Positions 1 to 9,470 of a stretch of 64,000 bases of DNA are shown here, in pieces. The stretch comes from Mariannaea sp. PMI_226 (taxonomy: Eukaryota > Ascomycota > Sordariomycetes > Hypocreales > Nectriaceae): positions 434,001-498,000 of the forward strand of contig JANFOG010000017.1 in NCBI GenBank assembly GCA_024336345.1. Reading direction: 5' to 3'. A program made the position numbers and the translations under genes. Positions within the stretch are counted from its first letter, which is position 1, and each line of letters starts with the position of its first letter. Below the pieces are notes generated by a model that saw nothing but the letters and a program-made list of their open reading frames with translations, did no database searches and was not told the DNA's origin.

Positions 1-84
1 GCCCGTAAGATTTCTGTTTTAAATATATATATTAATAATAAAAAAAGATAATACTAATGGATATAAAGAGCAAAGTATTATTTA

Positions 85-671
85 TTAGTCATTAGAATAA
101 ATAAAACTTTTTAATAATGCTTTCCCGCTTAAATCTGTATCCGCGCGGGGAGTTGCGACGCGGACTACTACTCCAAGAGGTCCTAGCGGCTTTATTAGCA
201 CGGTGGTCGCTCGTCGTCCTGCCAAATACACCACATGGTCTTCCACGCGGCTTTGTACCTTCCCCATGTATCTTACTCCAACCGGTTGTCGAACAGTCGA
301 TTCGGCTGACATAAATGTCCTTTCGCTCAACCTCGAACAATGCTGGCCCTCCAACTCTCCTTGCTGATTCTGTAGCCCTTGCTTGATCCATCACCCGATC
401 TATGGTCTCGCACATGTGTTGCTGTTGCGGGGAGCCCATTTTCCTGTAGATGAGACCTATAGATACCTCGAGCCTTCTAGTATGACATACCCATAGGGTG
501 ATCTTAGTAGCCGGTCTCGGAGGGGCCCCAGGGGGCCCCCGGGCGTCCTTCCCCTATTCAGGGGGGCGTCGTCAGGGGAAAATCCCTTATATAAACCCCT
601 CATCTGATTACGGAGTAGGTAGTCTCAGAGAAGTCACTCCACCTACATTCTTGACCCTACGTTCCGTGACA
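85..671 (-). repeat. Possible LTR plus gag-like remnant of a retroelement
   Basis: On the minus strand the block from 671 to about 445 begins TGTCACGG, contains a TATATAA box near 590 and ends near CTACA, which is the general look of an LTR. An open frame follows at once from 439 to 92 (115 codons). It is arginine-rich and Gln-rich at its start and matches no family I recognise. No primer-binding site is visible between the two parts and the window edge cuts off the rest, so this is only a guess. It could equally be unrelated noncoding DNA. Confidence 0.22.
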
Positions 672-1132
672 GTGCTAAAGGAAAGAAACTAGGGGGGTAA
701 AAGCAGCGTTAAAAATCGGGTCTAATTTCCCTTTGGGGGGCTTCACTAGTACAGAGGTTTGGATCAAAACTTGTTGCCAGTTGCTGTATTTTTCAAATCA
801 TGAACACGAGCAGATCTTGTTGCAAGGATTTGGGCAGGGGTGCTGAGTGCACTCATAGAAAGTTGTTCTTATTGTACTTGTTGTATTGATTGTAATTATT
901 CTTTTCTAATGAACGTGAAGGCTCTATTTTATATTTCAATATGAGCCTGAATCCCACGAGGTCACCAACGTCTAGGACTTCTCTAGAGTTTGTGTGATAA
1001 CATTACGGTCTGAAGTCGAGGGGGAAACCTCGACTCTTCCAACAGGGAAATGCGAAAGATTGACAGATTTCGAGTTCCTTCGGCATTTTGATTTTGTAGT
1101 TTTCTGAAATTTTTGCTTCAACTGTGTCTGGT
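672..1132. other. Intergenic, nothing recognised
   Basis: No open frame, repeat or RNA gene is supported here. The stretch is the 3' flank of the secreted-protein gene that follows on the minus strand. Confidence 0.5.
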
Positions 1133-1630
1133 TCAACACTGCTTGGTGTAAGCACATTGATAAAATGGAATCGCACCTCCACCCCAGGCCCCTATTGCTG
1201 TACAAGAGTACAGATTCACTGAGTAACTGTAGGCTGAGCAGTCCTGCTGACTGTAAAAGTTGACTTTTAATGGTGAGAGATTGCCCCTTGGTCCAAACGA
1301 GAAATCGGAAGAATATGCGGCCATGTTCCAACAATCTGCACTAGGCCATCCTGCTGTACAAACACCGTAATTCCCGGTATTGAAAAAACGGGTGTAATCT
1401 TGGCGTTTGTCCAACGCCGATGCCCTCTGTGGGATAGGTGTGATTTCAGTAGGGTCTATTGCATCGGGGTCATATATCCATGCCGTCGTTCCGTTCTCAT
1501 AGACCTCCCAAACCCAATGAAAGTCACCTGCCTTAGCAGCTACATCAGATGCATCTGGCGCAGGGAAGTCATAGTCGGCCGCCGCTGCCGCTATCGCATA
1601 TGCAGATAACATCGCTGTCGTCCACTTCAT
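1133..1630 (-). CDS. Small secreted cysteine-rich protein (effector-like)
   Basis: The frame encodes 165 residues without an intron. Residues 1 to about 18 form a typical signal peptide (MKW, then an alanine-rich hydrophobic core). A Lys-Arg pair at 75-76 looks like a Kex2 site, so a propeptide of about 57 residues would be removed to give a mature domain of about 89 residues. All six cysteines (91, 100, 131, 143, 159, 165) lie in that domain, an even number that suits three disulfides, and the last residue is Cys. One N-glycosylation sequon (NGT) lies in the propeptide. I do not recognise the family. Size, secretion, processing and cysteine pattern fit an apoplastic effector or a defence-type protein. 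A TATA box lies about 140 bp upstream. Location beside transposons is common for fungal effectors, but the function is inference. Confidence 0.72.
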   Translation of the reverse strand: MKWTTAMLSAYAIAAAAADYDFPAPDASDVAAKAGDFHWVWEVYENGTTAWIYDPDAIDPTEITPIPQRASALDKRQDYTRFFNTGNYGVCTAGWPSADCWNMAAYSSDFSFGPRGNLSPLKVNFYSQQDCSAYSYSVNLYSCTAIGAWGGGAIPFYQCAYTKQC

Positions 1631-1767
1631 ATCTTTTTATGTTCCTCGGATCTGTTAGTTTGAAACAGTGATAACTGGACCACGAAAGGGGTCTTACAAA
1701 GTTGTAATTACCAAACTGTATTCAAAGTTGTGTAGCTAACTAGATTATTCAATGCTAATGACAGTAG

Positions 1768-1775
1768 CTTATATA
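1768..1775 (-). promoter_or_regulatory. TATA box of the 1133-1630 gene
   Basis: TATATAAG reads on the minus strand about 140 bp upstream of the ATG at 1630. The start was not mapped, so this is a consensus match only. Confidence 0.4.
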
Positions 1776-1846
1776 CTGGGAGGAAGTAAGCTTGCTCACT
1801 TCTTTATTTAGTAATCTGCTTGTTCTATAATGTCTACTTCTTATTT

Positions 1847-2026
1847 AAGATATTAATCTCATATGAATAGGATTATTCTAAAGTACCTTCCTTCAAGATA
1901 TTACTCTCATATTAATAGGATTATTCCAAAGTACCTTCCTTCAAGATATTACCCTCATATTAAGAGGATTATTCCAAAGTACCTTCCTTCAAGATATTAG
2001 TCTTCTTAGCAGGGTTATTCTTAAAG
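1847..2026. repeat. 48-bp minisatellite, about 3.7 copies
   Basis: Units start at 1847, 1895, 1943 and 1991, exactly 48 bp apart. Each begins AAGATATTA and ends AAGTACCTTCCTTC. The first three are nearly identical and the fourth diverges after about ten bases. The array is AT-rich and lies upstream of the minus-strand secreted-protein gene. Confidence 0.85.
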
Positions 2027-2874
2027 GTAATTTTTCTCAAATAGAAGCCACTATATTTATACCACTACTCCGTTGGTAAGTGATTTAATGCTAATTTTAG
2101 ACACATATTCTACTAGCATGTATCTCTTCCCTGGTAGGAGGCGAAACACTGTGCCTGTGCATGGAGATTAGTGGCAGTTAGAAACATGCTAAAAACATTC
2201 CAGGTGAAAGTGGAAAGCGGTGGAGTCGTCTTGGAATGGTTCAGAAATCGCGTGCCATATAGGCAGCAAGAAGAAATCTAATTAGAAGTTCGCAAAAGGT
2301 GTCAACAAAATAGTCTCAGGAAATCTCAGCCGGATGGCTCAGGTAGCATGTGAATGGGGATATCGATTCTGTAAAGGGGAACTATACTTAATTAGGCTTC
2401 GGTCAAGGAAGGAACCTATCAATGCCTTGTTTCGCGTTTCACTTACATAGTAGGGATTTTATAAATAGATTTTTACCGATTCAAGGCAGTTATAAATTAG
2501 CATGTGAATCTACAGGTCTACTCTGCATAAAACATATCAATATTACTAGCAGTTTGCTATATAAATGAGAAGCTATATCTTGCAGAATACCTTACTCAGA
2601 TTTGTAAACTAATATAATCTACTTCTAAATATATTAATTTACTTATAAATACGCTCCTTCTACCTATAACTTTACCTTTCACAGTAATACAATGTAGAAT
2701 CTACTTCAAACTGAGCTAGGATTCTACTAGCCCTTAAAGCTATCCAAAACAACCCTAAGCTATCCTAGAGGGGTGTTATTTGTTTAGAGGGGGATTGCGT
2801 TATATTTATCTTTCCAATACGACAAAAGCAGAAACTACCCCATGGTATTATAGGACCTCATGGATCACTTTAGG
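2027..2874. other. AT-rich intergenic
   Basis: No coding frame or RNA gene is recognised. The stretch is AT-rich with many stops in all frames. It separates two divergently oriented secreted-protein genes and so probably holds regulatory sequence of both. Confidence 0.4.
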
Positions 2875-2882
2875 TATAAAAG
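2875..2882 (+). promoter_or_regulatory. TATA box of the 3027-3341 gene
   Basis: TATAAAAG lies about 150 bp upstream of the ATG and is followed by a pyrimidine-rich then CAACACACTAAC-type leader, typical of highly transcribed fungal genes. Confidence 0.5.
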
Positions 2883-3026
2883 CTCCTTTGACACCAAGCT
2901 AAGTTGCTTATTCTTCTTTACCTCTCAACACACTAACAGAAACTAACAATATCATAAGGCTTTTGTCGGTAATTACCTAAAATTGATCTCATTCTGATAT
3001 TGATACCTAATTGTTAATAGGACAAG

Positions 3027-3341
3027 ATGAAAGTTCTTGCAGGTCTTTTATTTTCAAGTGCCGTCATGGCCGAGACATGGCAATTCGAAGGATACTCGGG
3101 CTCAAACGGCGGAGTTTGTAAGAACGGCATTGTCACAGCTGGTCGCGGGTCGGGTGGGCAAACGTGCAAGTCAGTTCCATTCGGATTCAACTGTATCAGG
3201 TACGACGGGGCTACGAAATTTGCCCTTGTAATGTATAACTCCCAGGATTGCTCCGGGGACGGCACCGTCCGGGGCCCAGGGGCCACTGGTGATCTTGTCT
3301 TTGGTTCAACATTTCATTCGTGGTTGATTGCAAATATTTAG
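3027..3341 (+). CDS. Small secreted protein, 104 aa
   Basis: The product starts MKVLAGLLFSSAVMA, a clear signal peptide with likely cleavage after the Ala at 15. The mature part is about 89 residues, rich in Gly and Ser, with four cysteines (31, 47, 56, 75) that could form two disulfides. A TATA box and a long leader precede the ATG. The stop codon lies 14 bp before the terminus of a hAT element, so the 3' UTR is replaced by transposon sequence. The protein may have been longer before that junction, although the frame closes with a normal stop outside the element. The family is not recognised. A secreted effector-like or antimicrobial-like role is plausible but inferred. Confidence 0.68.
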   Translation: MKVLAGLLFSSAVMAETWQFEGYSGSNGGVCKNGIVTAGRGSGGQTCKSVPFGFNCIRYDGATKFALVMYNSQDCSGDGTVRGPGATGDLVFGSTFHSWLIANI

Positions 3342-3354
3342 ACGCTATGCTAGA

Positions 3355-6163
3355 CAGACTTGCAAACAAATAAATCAACTCAAATCGAACGTCTCATTTG
3401 AGTTGATTTGGAAATAAAAAATGCTGATCTGAGTTGATTTGATTTGCCTTCTCGCCGATTTGATTTGTTTGACTCATTTGACAAATTTAGATATCTGGAT
3501 AACCCCACTCTTCTCCCAGGAGGAGATACACTGAGCAGCTCCGATAAGATCCGCTTTAAGGCGGCCTCTCTGAGCAGTAACCATCTGCCCCGAAAGGCTA
3601 AAGATGCGTTCTGGCTCGGAAGACATTGCCGGCACTGAGAAAAGATCGATTGCCATCCGTGAAAGGCGCGGATACTGGCGCCTTCGGAGGAGCCAATACT
3701 GAATAGGGTCCTCCACCAGACAATCGCCAGGATCTGTTGTGGCTACCCACTCCGCATACTCGTCCCGTGTAGCGGATGTTGACGGTGCAGGCTGTGTGCT
3801 CAGCTTCCTTACCGTGGTCATGAAATCGTCTAGTTCAGTTGTATTCCTCGCCACGGTTGGTTGCTCAGGGATCGTATCCTGCTCAACGGAGAGGTTCCGA
3901 TACTCCTTCCATAGCTCTTCCACGGCTGCCTTGCCTCTAAACAGCCAATCCGGATGATCAGCCCATTGTGACTCGATGGTCGACCAGCGAAACGCAGGAT
4001 GCAGTACAAGAGTTGCGAGGTAGGCGGGGCTATCCTCAGTGAGGGCGTAGTATTGGTCCAGCTTCATCCAACCTAAATTGCAGCCAATCCGTAGATACGG
4101 TTCCTCATCTCGCTCGTGTCGCAGTTTGGACTCCTCCAGGTGCTTTAGCAGCCGCTCCATCGTCAGAAGAACCTCCCAAGTCGCTCCAAATCTGCCTTCT
4201 CTGGGGCGGCCCTCAAGACGTTTGGTGGCTATCTTTAGTGGTCTCAATATAGCCAGGTACTCTGCGATCACGGACCAGTCGTCAGCGGACATCTTGTCGT
4301 CGACGATCGCAGGCCTTTTCCGACTCTTCTTAGGCATCGGCCTTGTCCCGTTCTGCGTCCTCCGACACACGTACTGGTTCCACTCCGTCACTTCCGCCTG
4401 AACCAGGGAATCCAAGGCGTTCCGAAGCCGGTATCCTCGCTCCATCATGGCTTCGGACGAATTCCAGCGAGTGGCATTATCCGTAACGACATCGTACGTT
4501 GTATGGTCGTCTAGCCCCAATGCAATGTTCTCAATAGACTGCAGCTTGTGGAGCCTCTCAATGCGCTGACCAGATCTTTGCACCCAGTGGACGATGTTGT
4601 GCAGTTTACCAATTGGGCCCTTGGCTCTCCAGAGTCTAATATCGTCCTGGATTTCTTTCTCAGCTTGGCAGTCTTCTTCGAACGCGTCGGCGTCTGTTCC
4701 AAAAAGAATTGATCGTGCGACGAGGTTGATGATGTGGCCACAGCAGCGGAGCCGCCGATGCTGCTTGTTAAAGCCTAACTCAATACCTAAATGGTCAAGG
4801 CATGTGTCGTTGCTTTCTGCATTATCCGTAACGAAATACCCAATGCGGCCCTCAATGTTATATTCGTGAATAATCTCGCTTACGCGGTCGGCCAAGTTTT
4901 CACCGCTATGTCGGCCTTCCATGCGCGGCAAGCCCAAAAGAAATGTACGGAACTGCCCTTCATCATCGAGAAAATGAACGGTGAGACCGAGGAGGGAGGT
5001 AAACTTGCGAGAGGACCATGCATCAAAGGAAATGTTAATGCGACTGAGTGAACGGCCCAGCAATTCCGTCACAACACCCTTGTGGCGATTGAAAGACCGT
5101 ACAATCCACTCACGTATCGTGCTGTGAGTAGGCAGGCTTCCCGAATTGGCAATAGCACTGTTGGCATATGCCATCAGATCGCGAAAATACGGGCTCTCAA
5201 GCTTGTGGAATGGAATATTGTCGCAAGCCACCCAACGAATAAGTAATTGCTGAAATCTAGCGGGTTCAAACGAGGCCACGAATGCATTCATCAAGGCTTG
5301 GTCCTTTGGCTGGCGGGAGTCCAGGTCAACCATGTCGAAGAGAGTGCGTTGTCTCTTTCTTGGCAGCGCCATTGGCCCATCTTTATTGATGCGGTGAATA
5401 TTTTCCATATGACCGTTTGCCTGACTCGTAGATGTAGCATCATACATGTGAGTGATGGCAGTCCTCTTCTGGTGGCAGGCCTTGCATAGCCAGAATCGGC
5501 GTCCGGAGCTGTCTTTCTCAATATCGAACCCATGCTCCCATACCCAACCCGTTCGCGGCCTTTTTCGACGCCTGCTAATGGAATAGCCTGCGAGGCGATT
5601 CCAATCAATGCCCTCATAGCCGATATAATCGACCAGGAACGATGTGTCGTCCGAAAATTCTCCTCTAGGCTCTGATGGGTTGATGTCAGAGGAGCTGCAT
5701 AAAGGGCTTGATGTAGTGCAGTGGGCGCTGCTTAGAAGAGTGGGTTTCTGATCGGCATTCTCGGCCAGAGACATGGTTGAAGAACGGGCTAATCGCGCGT
5801 ATTCGGGGGGTTAAAGCAGATGAGAGAATGCGTTACGCGAATGCATCGGCATGATTAAACAGCTGATACAAAGCCGAGACGCGTATACAGAAAACATTTC
5901 GGAGGAGGCGCGTTTTTAAAAAGCAACGTTAGTGTTACAGCCAGATAGTCCAGGGCCAACACAAAGCGGGTGCTGGGGAGTGTATTGGCGAGGCATCTGC
6001 CTACCCTAGATTGTTTGTCAATTTGGCAAATATCCAAATAAATTAAATGCTTTGATTTGAGTTGATTCAAGTAAATTTTCTACCCATTTGATTTAATTTG
6101 ATTTGCGAAAATCCCGATTTGATTTGAATATATTTGAAAACGATTTATTTGTTTGCAAGCCTG
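3355..6163 (-). mobile_element. hAT transposon, copy 1 (2,809 bp)
   Basis: Both ends carry the inverted repeat CAG(A/G)CTTGCAAACAAATAAATC. Many short TTGATTTG/GAGTTGATTT-type motifs cluster beside each end, as expected for transposase binding. The element encodes one long hAT transposase. A second copy of identical length lies at 31242-34050 in the opposite orientation. The 8 bases outside the two ends (ATGCTAGA on the left, GTGGAGCC on the right) do not match, so the usual 8-bp target duplication of hAT elements is missing. Confidence 0.93.
3474..5774 (-). CDS. hAT family transposase, copy 1
   Basis: This is an intact 766-residue frame. An N-terminal BED-type zinc finger has Cys97, Cys100, His122 and His127. 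The central part has the hAT-style stretches with TDNAESND and later CCGHIINL, followed by TDNATRWNSS. The C-terminus has the hAT dimerisation motif with SSEPERIFS and the tail around RGRLKADLI. Length and order fit an autonomous hAT transposase. The frame has no disruption and, unlike copy 2, keeps the last zinc-binding histidine, so this copy is the better candidate for activity. Confidence 0.93.
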   Translation of the reverse strand: MSLAENADQKPTLLSSAHCTTSSPLCSSSDINPSEPRGEFSDDTSFLVDYIGYEGIDWNRLAGYSISRRRKRPRTGWVWEHGFDIEKDSSGRRFWLCKACHQKRTAITHMYDATSTSQANGHMENIHRINKDGPMALPRKRQRTLFDMVDLDSRQPKDQALMNAFVASFEPARFQQLLIRWVACDNIPFHKLESPYFRDLMAYANSAIANSGSLPTHSTIREWIVRSFNRHKGVVTELLGRSLSRINISFDAWSSRKFTSLLGLTVHFLDDEGQFRTFLLGLPRMEGRHSGENLADRVSEIIHEYNIEGRIGYFVTDNAESNDTCLDHLGIELGFNKQHRRLRCCGHIINLVARSILFGTDADAFEEDCQAEKEIQDDIRLWRAKGPIGKLHNIVHWVQRSGQRIERLHKLQSIENIALGLDDHTTYDVVTDNATRWNSSEAMMERGYRLRNALDSLVQAEVTEWNQYVCRRTQNGTRPMPKKSRKRPAIVDDKMSADDWSVIAEYLAILRPLKIATKRLEGRPREGRFGATWEVLLTMERLLKHLEESKLRHERDEEPYLRIGCNLGWMKLDQYYALTEDSPAYLATLVLHPAFRWSTIESQWADHPDWLFRGKAAVEELWKEYRNLSVEQDTIPEQPTVARNTTELDDFMTTVRKLSTQPAPSTSATRDEYAEWVATTDPGDCLVEDPIQYWLLRRRQYPRLSRMAIDLFSVPAMSSEPERIFSLSGQMVTAQRGRLKADLIGAAQCISSWEKSGVIQISKFVK

Positions 6164-6405
6164 GTGGAGCCTACATACTTAAGATTGACAGCCATTATGA
6201 AGCCGACAGGCCCGATTGGATGGACAATGGGGAGCAGCAGAAGCAGAGAGCACATCGAGTTAAAGCTCAAATCAAGCAAATTGCAAAGAGGCGCCGTGCC
6301 ATTGCACAAGTGAAAAGGATTTTGGAAGAAAATTTCAACGCCCCCAAGCAAGGACAGACCTCGCCCACTCTCAATACCCACTCCTCACCTGTAGTGTATC
6401 GATAA
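6164..6405 (+). pseudogene. Duplicated fragment of the Zn2Cys6 gene at 17.4 kb
   Basis: Bases 6164 to about 6393 match about 17505-17735, the last cysteines of the zinc cluster and the following linker (DRPDWMDNGE, then KAQI.QIAK and SPTLNT), with scattered substitutions. The match starts exactly at the hAT end; the 5' part of the gene, including the first cysteines, is absent on the other side of the transposon. The frame stops soon after the homology ends. The fragment is too short to encode a regulator. Confidence 0.8.
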
Positions 6406-7481
6406 GGAAGGGACCGGGGCTCTGACTTGGGCCGCCAATGGCTAAAGGCGAAGGACGAAGTTCTGGCTTCCCTTATGTTTAAATCTTCAACCCCTCTTGT
6501 GGCTGGGTCGTATACATATACTGCCTAGGATGCTCATCGCAGTCTTAGTTCATAGTTTTATTTAGGCCCTATGAAGGCCTTAGCTCAGTGCAACTTCCCC
6601 GGAGGATTAGGGTGTTTGGTCTGCCTTTAATGGAGCTCTTGCGTCATTTTCACTCGACTCGCCACGTCGTGAGATGAGTAGGGAGCTATCGTATTATTGT
6701 TATCTTCACGATCTAAAGTGACTCCTCTTCTGTCGGCTCACGCTAGACCTAAAAGATGTGGTCGCATTTCTTTGTTGATTTGGCTGATGTATTGGAAATG
6801 GTAGAAGCGTAAGCCCGCTGGGAACGGGACAGCATTCAAGATCAACGTATTGGTCTAATAGGTGCGATGATTTTCAGGAAATGGCAGATCTTTGGGCTTT
6901 TTTATGCTTCACTTCGTGCAATTTTTCTAATATAATATCTTGGCGCATGGAAATATACATGCCTAAATCTTCCAACACCAAAGACAGGTCAGCTCCAACG
7001 GCCAATCGGCAGCGAATGATTTGGCTTAACAGGCGCTAGGACATCGCAAATCAGCGAATATTCTTGACTTATAATTCATTAATCCCTCAACTTAAAATAT
7101 GCTGATCATCTTAAAGCTGTGGAAGCAAAAATTAAGATTGGAGCAGCTCCAAAGCTCTCGTTGTTCCTCTTTGCTGAATAGCACGCTCTATCTCTTCGTA
7201 AGCAATGTAATTGGCAGTCCCGACTATATCTTATCTCAGTCGATAGTCAGATGATCTAGCTGTCTATGGCTTGTAGTATTAGCTTGGACTTAATTGTCCT
7301 TACAATCGAATGATAGAGCAAGTCGGTGGAGAGCGGACGAAAAAGATGCCGGGCCCTTTAAGCATATTCTTGCTCTCGTAATGACTGCGTATTGACCCAT
7401 TACAAGGACGGTTAGTCATGATATATGTAGACTACAATCTCCAGGATTCCTATCTACCAGCTTGAGAGGAATCTGGCCTAG
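6406..7481. other. Intergenic, nothing recognised
   Basis: No coding frame longer than a few tens of codons reads as a known family, and no RNA gene or repeat was seen. Confidence 0.4.
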
Positions 7482-7898
7482 ATGCGCTGGTCGCAGTACG
7501 GTGTGCGTCCTGGACTGGGCAGCATGTGTGCAGACCTGCGGCCTAACGAGGTCCTACAACTACCCACGCCAGAGGAGTGGGAAAGCATGAAAAATATCAT
7601 CTTGGGGATCTACATCATCGAAGGTTACTCATAAAGGACGTTAATACGCAAAATGGAAACAGAGCACGAGTTCAAAGCAACGTAAGGATAGTATTTTCTT
7701 TATATTTTCCACCTTTATATACTTGAATTCTATAGGAGGAAAATGTATACCACATACTTCAAGAAATGGAGACCACTTTTCAACAAGAATAAGAAACCAA
7801 ATGGTGGATCAGCGGGTCAGCAAGGTATTAGAATACCTCGATCAAGATCTAGACGTCTTCAAAGCCACGGCCAGAGTGCCATGATGGATGAGCAATAG
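7482..7898 (+). pseudogene. Clr5-domain protein, broken by one stop
   Basis: The conceptual product begins MRWSQYGVRP and runs into a Clr5-like domain: EEWESMKNII, then the TLIRKME...FKAT segment, and after a 54-bp intron (7682-7735, GTAAGG...TATAG) RKMYTTYFKKW. This order fits the small N-terminal Clr5 domain found in many fungal proteins, some linked to carbohydrate or heterochromatin functions. An in-frame TAA at 7632-7634 interrupts the domain. The frame closes at 7896-7898, so only the domain and a basic tail are present. One substitution would reopen it, so a sequencing error cannot be excluded. Confidence 0.55.
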
Positions 7899-8746
7899 GA
7901 GTACCGGCAGGCGGATATCCGTCGATTTTTATGAAAAAGATCTGTAGATCCCCTAAAATTATAAGTTCTGGCTTTGTGCGACCCAAGATTTTAGGATTTG
8001 TGATGTAAGGGGAAGAGAATGTTGGCGCGGAAGGAAATTTCTATTTTACGTAACGAGCTGTACGATTAGCAATAGTGGGCTGTGAAAATGGCAAGACTCT
8101 TGCTTTTAATAATAAGAAAATATTGAACGCCAGAATACAGGTTAAAGGTTGTTTCTAATTATGGAAGAATTATCAATCTAGATGGCGATCTGTTATGTAT
8201 TTGACTTGAAAATAAATAATATATTAGGCGATAACATTTCCCGTCCCAGTCCTTCACCGCGCGGGGAAGGCATTGCGCGCATCACGCTCAGAGGTTCAAA
8301 TGGTCTTATTAGCCCAAGCATAATCAAGTCCGAGCGACATGGGAATGTTACGCACGTCGTTTATGTGATGGTAGTGCTTACTATAGGGGTAACTTTCAAC
8401 CGTTTTCGTCAGTTAAGAAACGCCACATCCTTTAATTTTGGTATACCGCCATAAGAGGACTATATTCTGACAACATATACTGGGATCAAAGGAGGCAGCT
8501 TTCAAAAGTTCTCAGCCAAGAAAAAGCAATAACAACGCCACATCAAGCATAAATATAAGGTATACTTCGGCCTCCAGAGTATTGGCAACTGCTCACCGGG
8601 CTAAGAGTCAAAAGAAGGTGTATCTGCTTCTTTCTCTTCCAACACTCTAAGGCGGCAAGGCACACAAGTTTCAGTCTCTCCCTCCTGCCTCTTTCTCTCT
8701 TGCCTGTACAACTATTAGAATAACCATCACCAAACTTCCTACCAGC
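7899..8746. other. Intergenic with the promoter of the next gene
   Basis: No gene was recognised. A CT-rich tract around 8670-8700 and a short leader precede the ATG at 8747, a common fungal promoter and 5' UTR layout. The 10-mer CCGCGCGGGG occurs at 8257-8266. Confidence 0.35.
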
Positions 8747-8908
8747 ATGCGTTTTGCCACTGCTCTTGCCTCGCTCCTGTTTCTTGTTACGGGCCTTGCA
8801 GCTCCAATCCCGGACGAGCCAATCCAGGAAGGTCCGGACGCTCCAGTCATGGCGCCATGTGGCAAGGCTCCTTTGTCTCGATCCCGCTTTGATAACTCGC
8901 TGACGTAA
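8747..8908 (+). CDS. Secreted micro-protein, 53 aa
   Basis: This short frame starts MRFATALASLLFLVTGLA and then APIPDEP, a strong signal peptide with cleavage after Ala19 or so. The mature part is about 34 residues with one cysteine, acidic and proline-rich at first and basic later. The stop TAA overlaps a good donor (GTAAGA at 8905). Splicing to the AG near 8971 would only replace the end with a few residues before a TAG, so the product is short either way. The family is unknown. It could be a peptide precursor or the 5' remnant of a longer secreted protein. Confidence 0.45.
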   Translation: MRFATALASLLFLVTGLAAPIPDEPIQEGPDAPVMAPCGKAPLSRSRFDNSLT

Positions 8909-9470
8909 GAGTTAAATAGGAGATTTTTTCACTTGCGTTCAAAACTGTGAACTCTCACTCGCAACAAACCCAGCATATTGTAGTATGTATATTGACTTTC
9001 GACCTTAAACCACCATCCAAGCTAACAAGCCGCGTCAAGGATTCCAATGCCAGGCGTGGCTTTGGGGCTGTTAGACCAGGCAGTCAGTTTCGTTAGAATC
9101 CCCGCGCTCTCCCCTGGGCCCTCACCTACCAGCAAGACTATTCTACGATCTGCAAGTCAAACGCAGAGGGTTCGACAACAATCGACGTGTGATTCGAGCG
9201 GGCTCTATTTGATTTCACTCGGTAATACACAGTAGATAGTATATATTGCTTATCTACGGTGGTGGATTTTTCACGGATTCTAACAGTTCTCTGGTCGGCA
9301 CTCGAGTTTGACATGCTTCGGCATGTAATCTGTAGAGAGAAGAACATAGGGATGAAGTGAACTACGTGGTTCGGACCATATAGAAGAGTCCTACGTAGAA
9401 TTGAATTCGCATTAACTACCAAGGATCCATGGAGATGTAGTGGCCCGTGCACTTCTCTTTTGCAGACAAA
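8909..9470. other. Intergenic, nothing recognised
   Basis: A possible 3' UTR or remnant of the preceding small gene, followed by sequence with no recognised features. Confidence 0.35.

Noticed and set aside
2960..3026. Possible intron in the 5' UTR of the 3027 gene (GTAATT...TTAATAG)
   Set aside because: The donor is weak and splicing would not alter the protein, so I did not annotate it.
3739..5489. Several 70-107 codon frames opposite the hAT transposase
   Set aside because: They repeat exactly in both hAT copies, lie opposite a long conserved gene and have no family signal; they are shadows.
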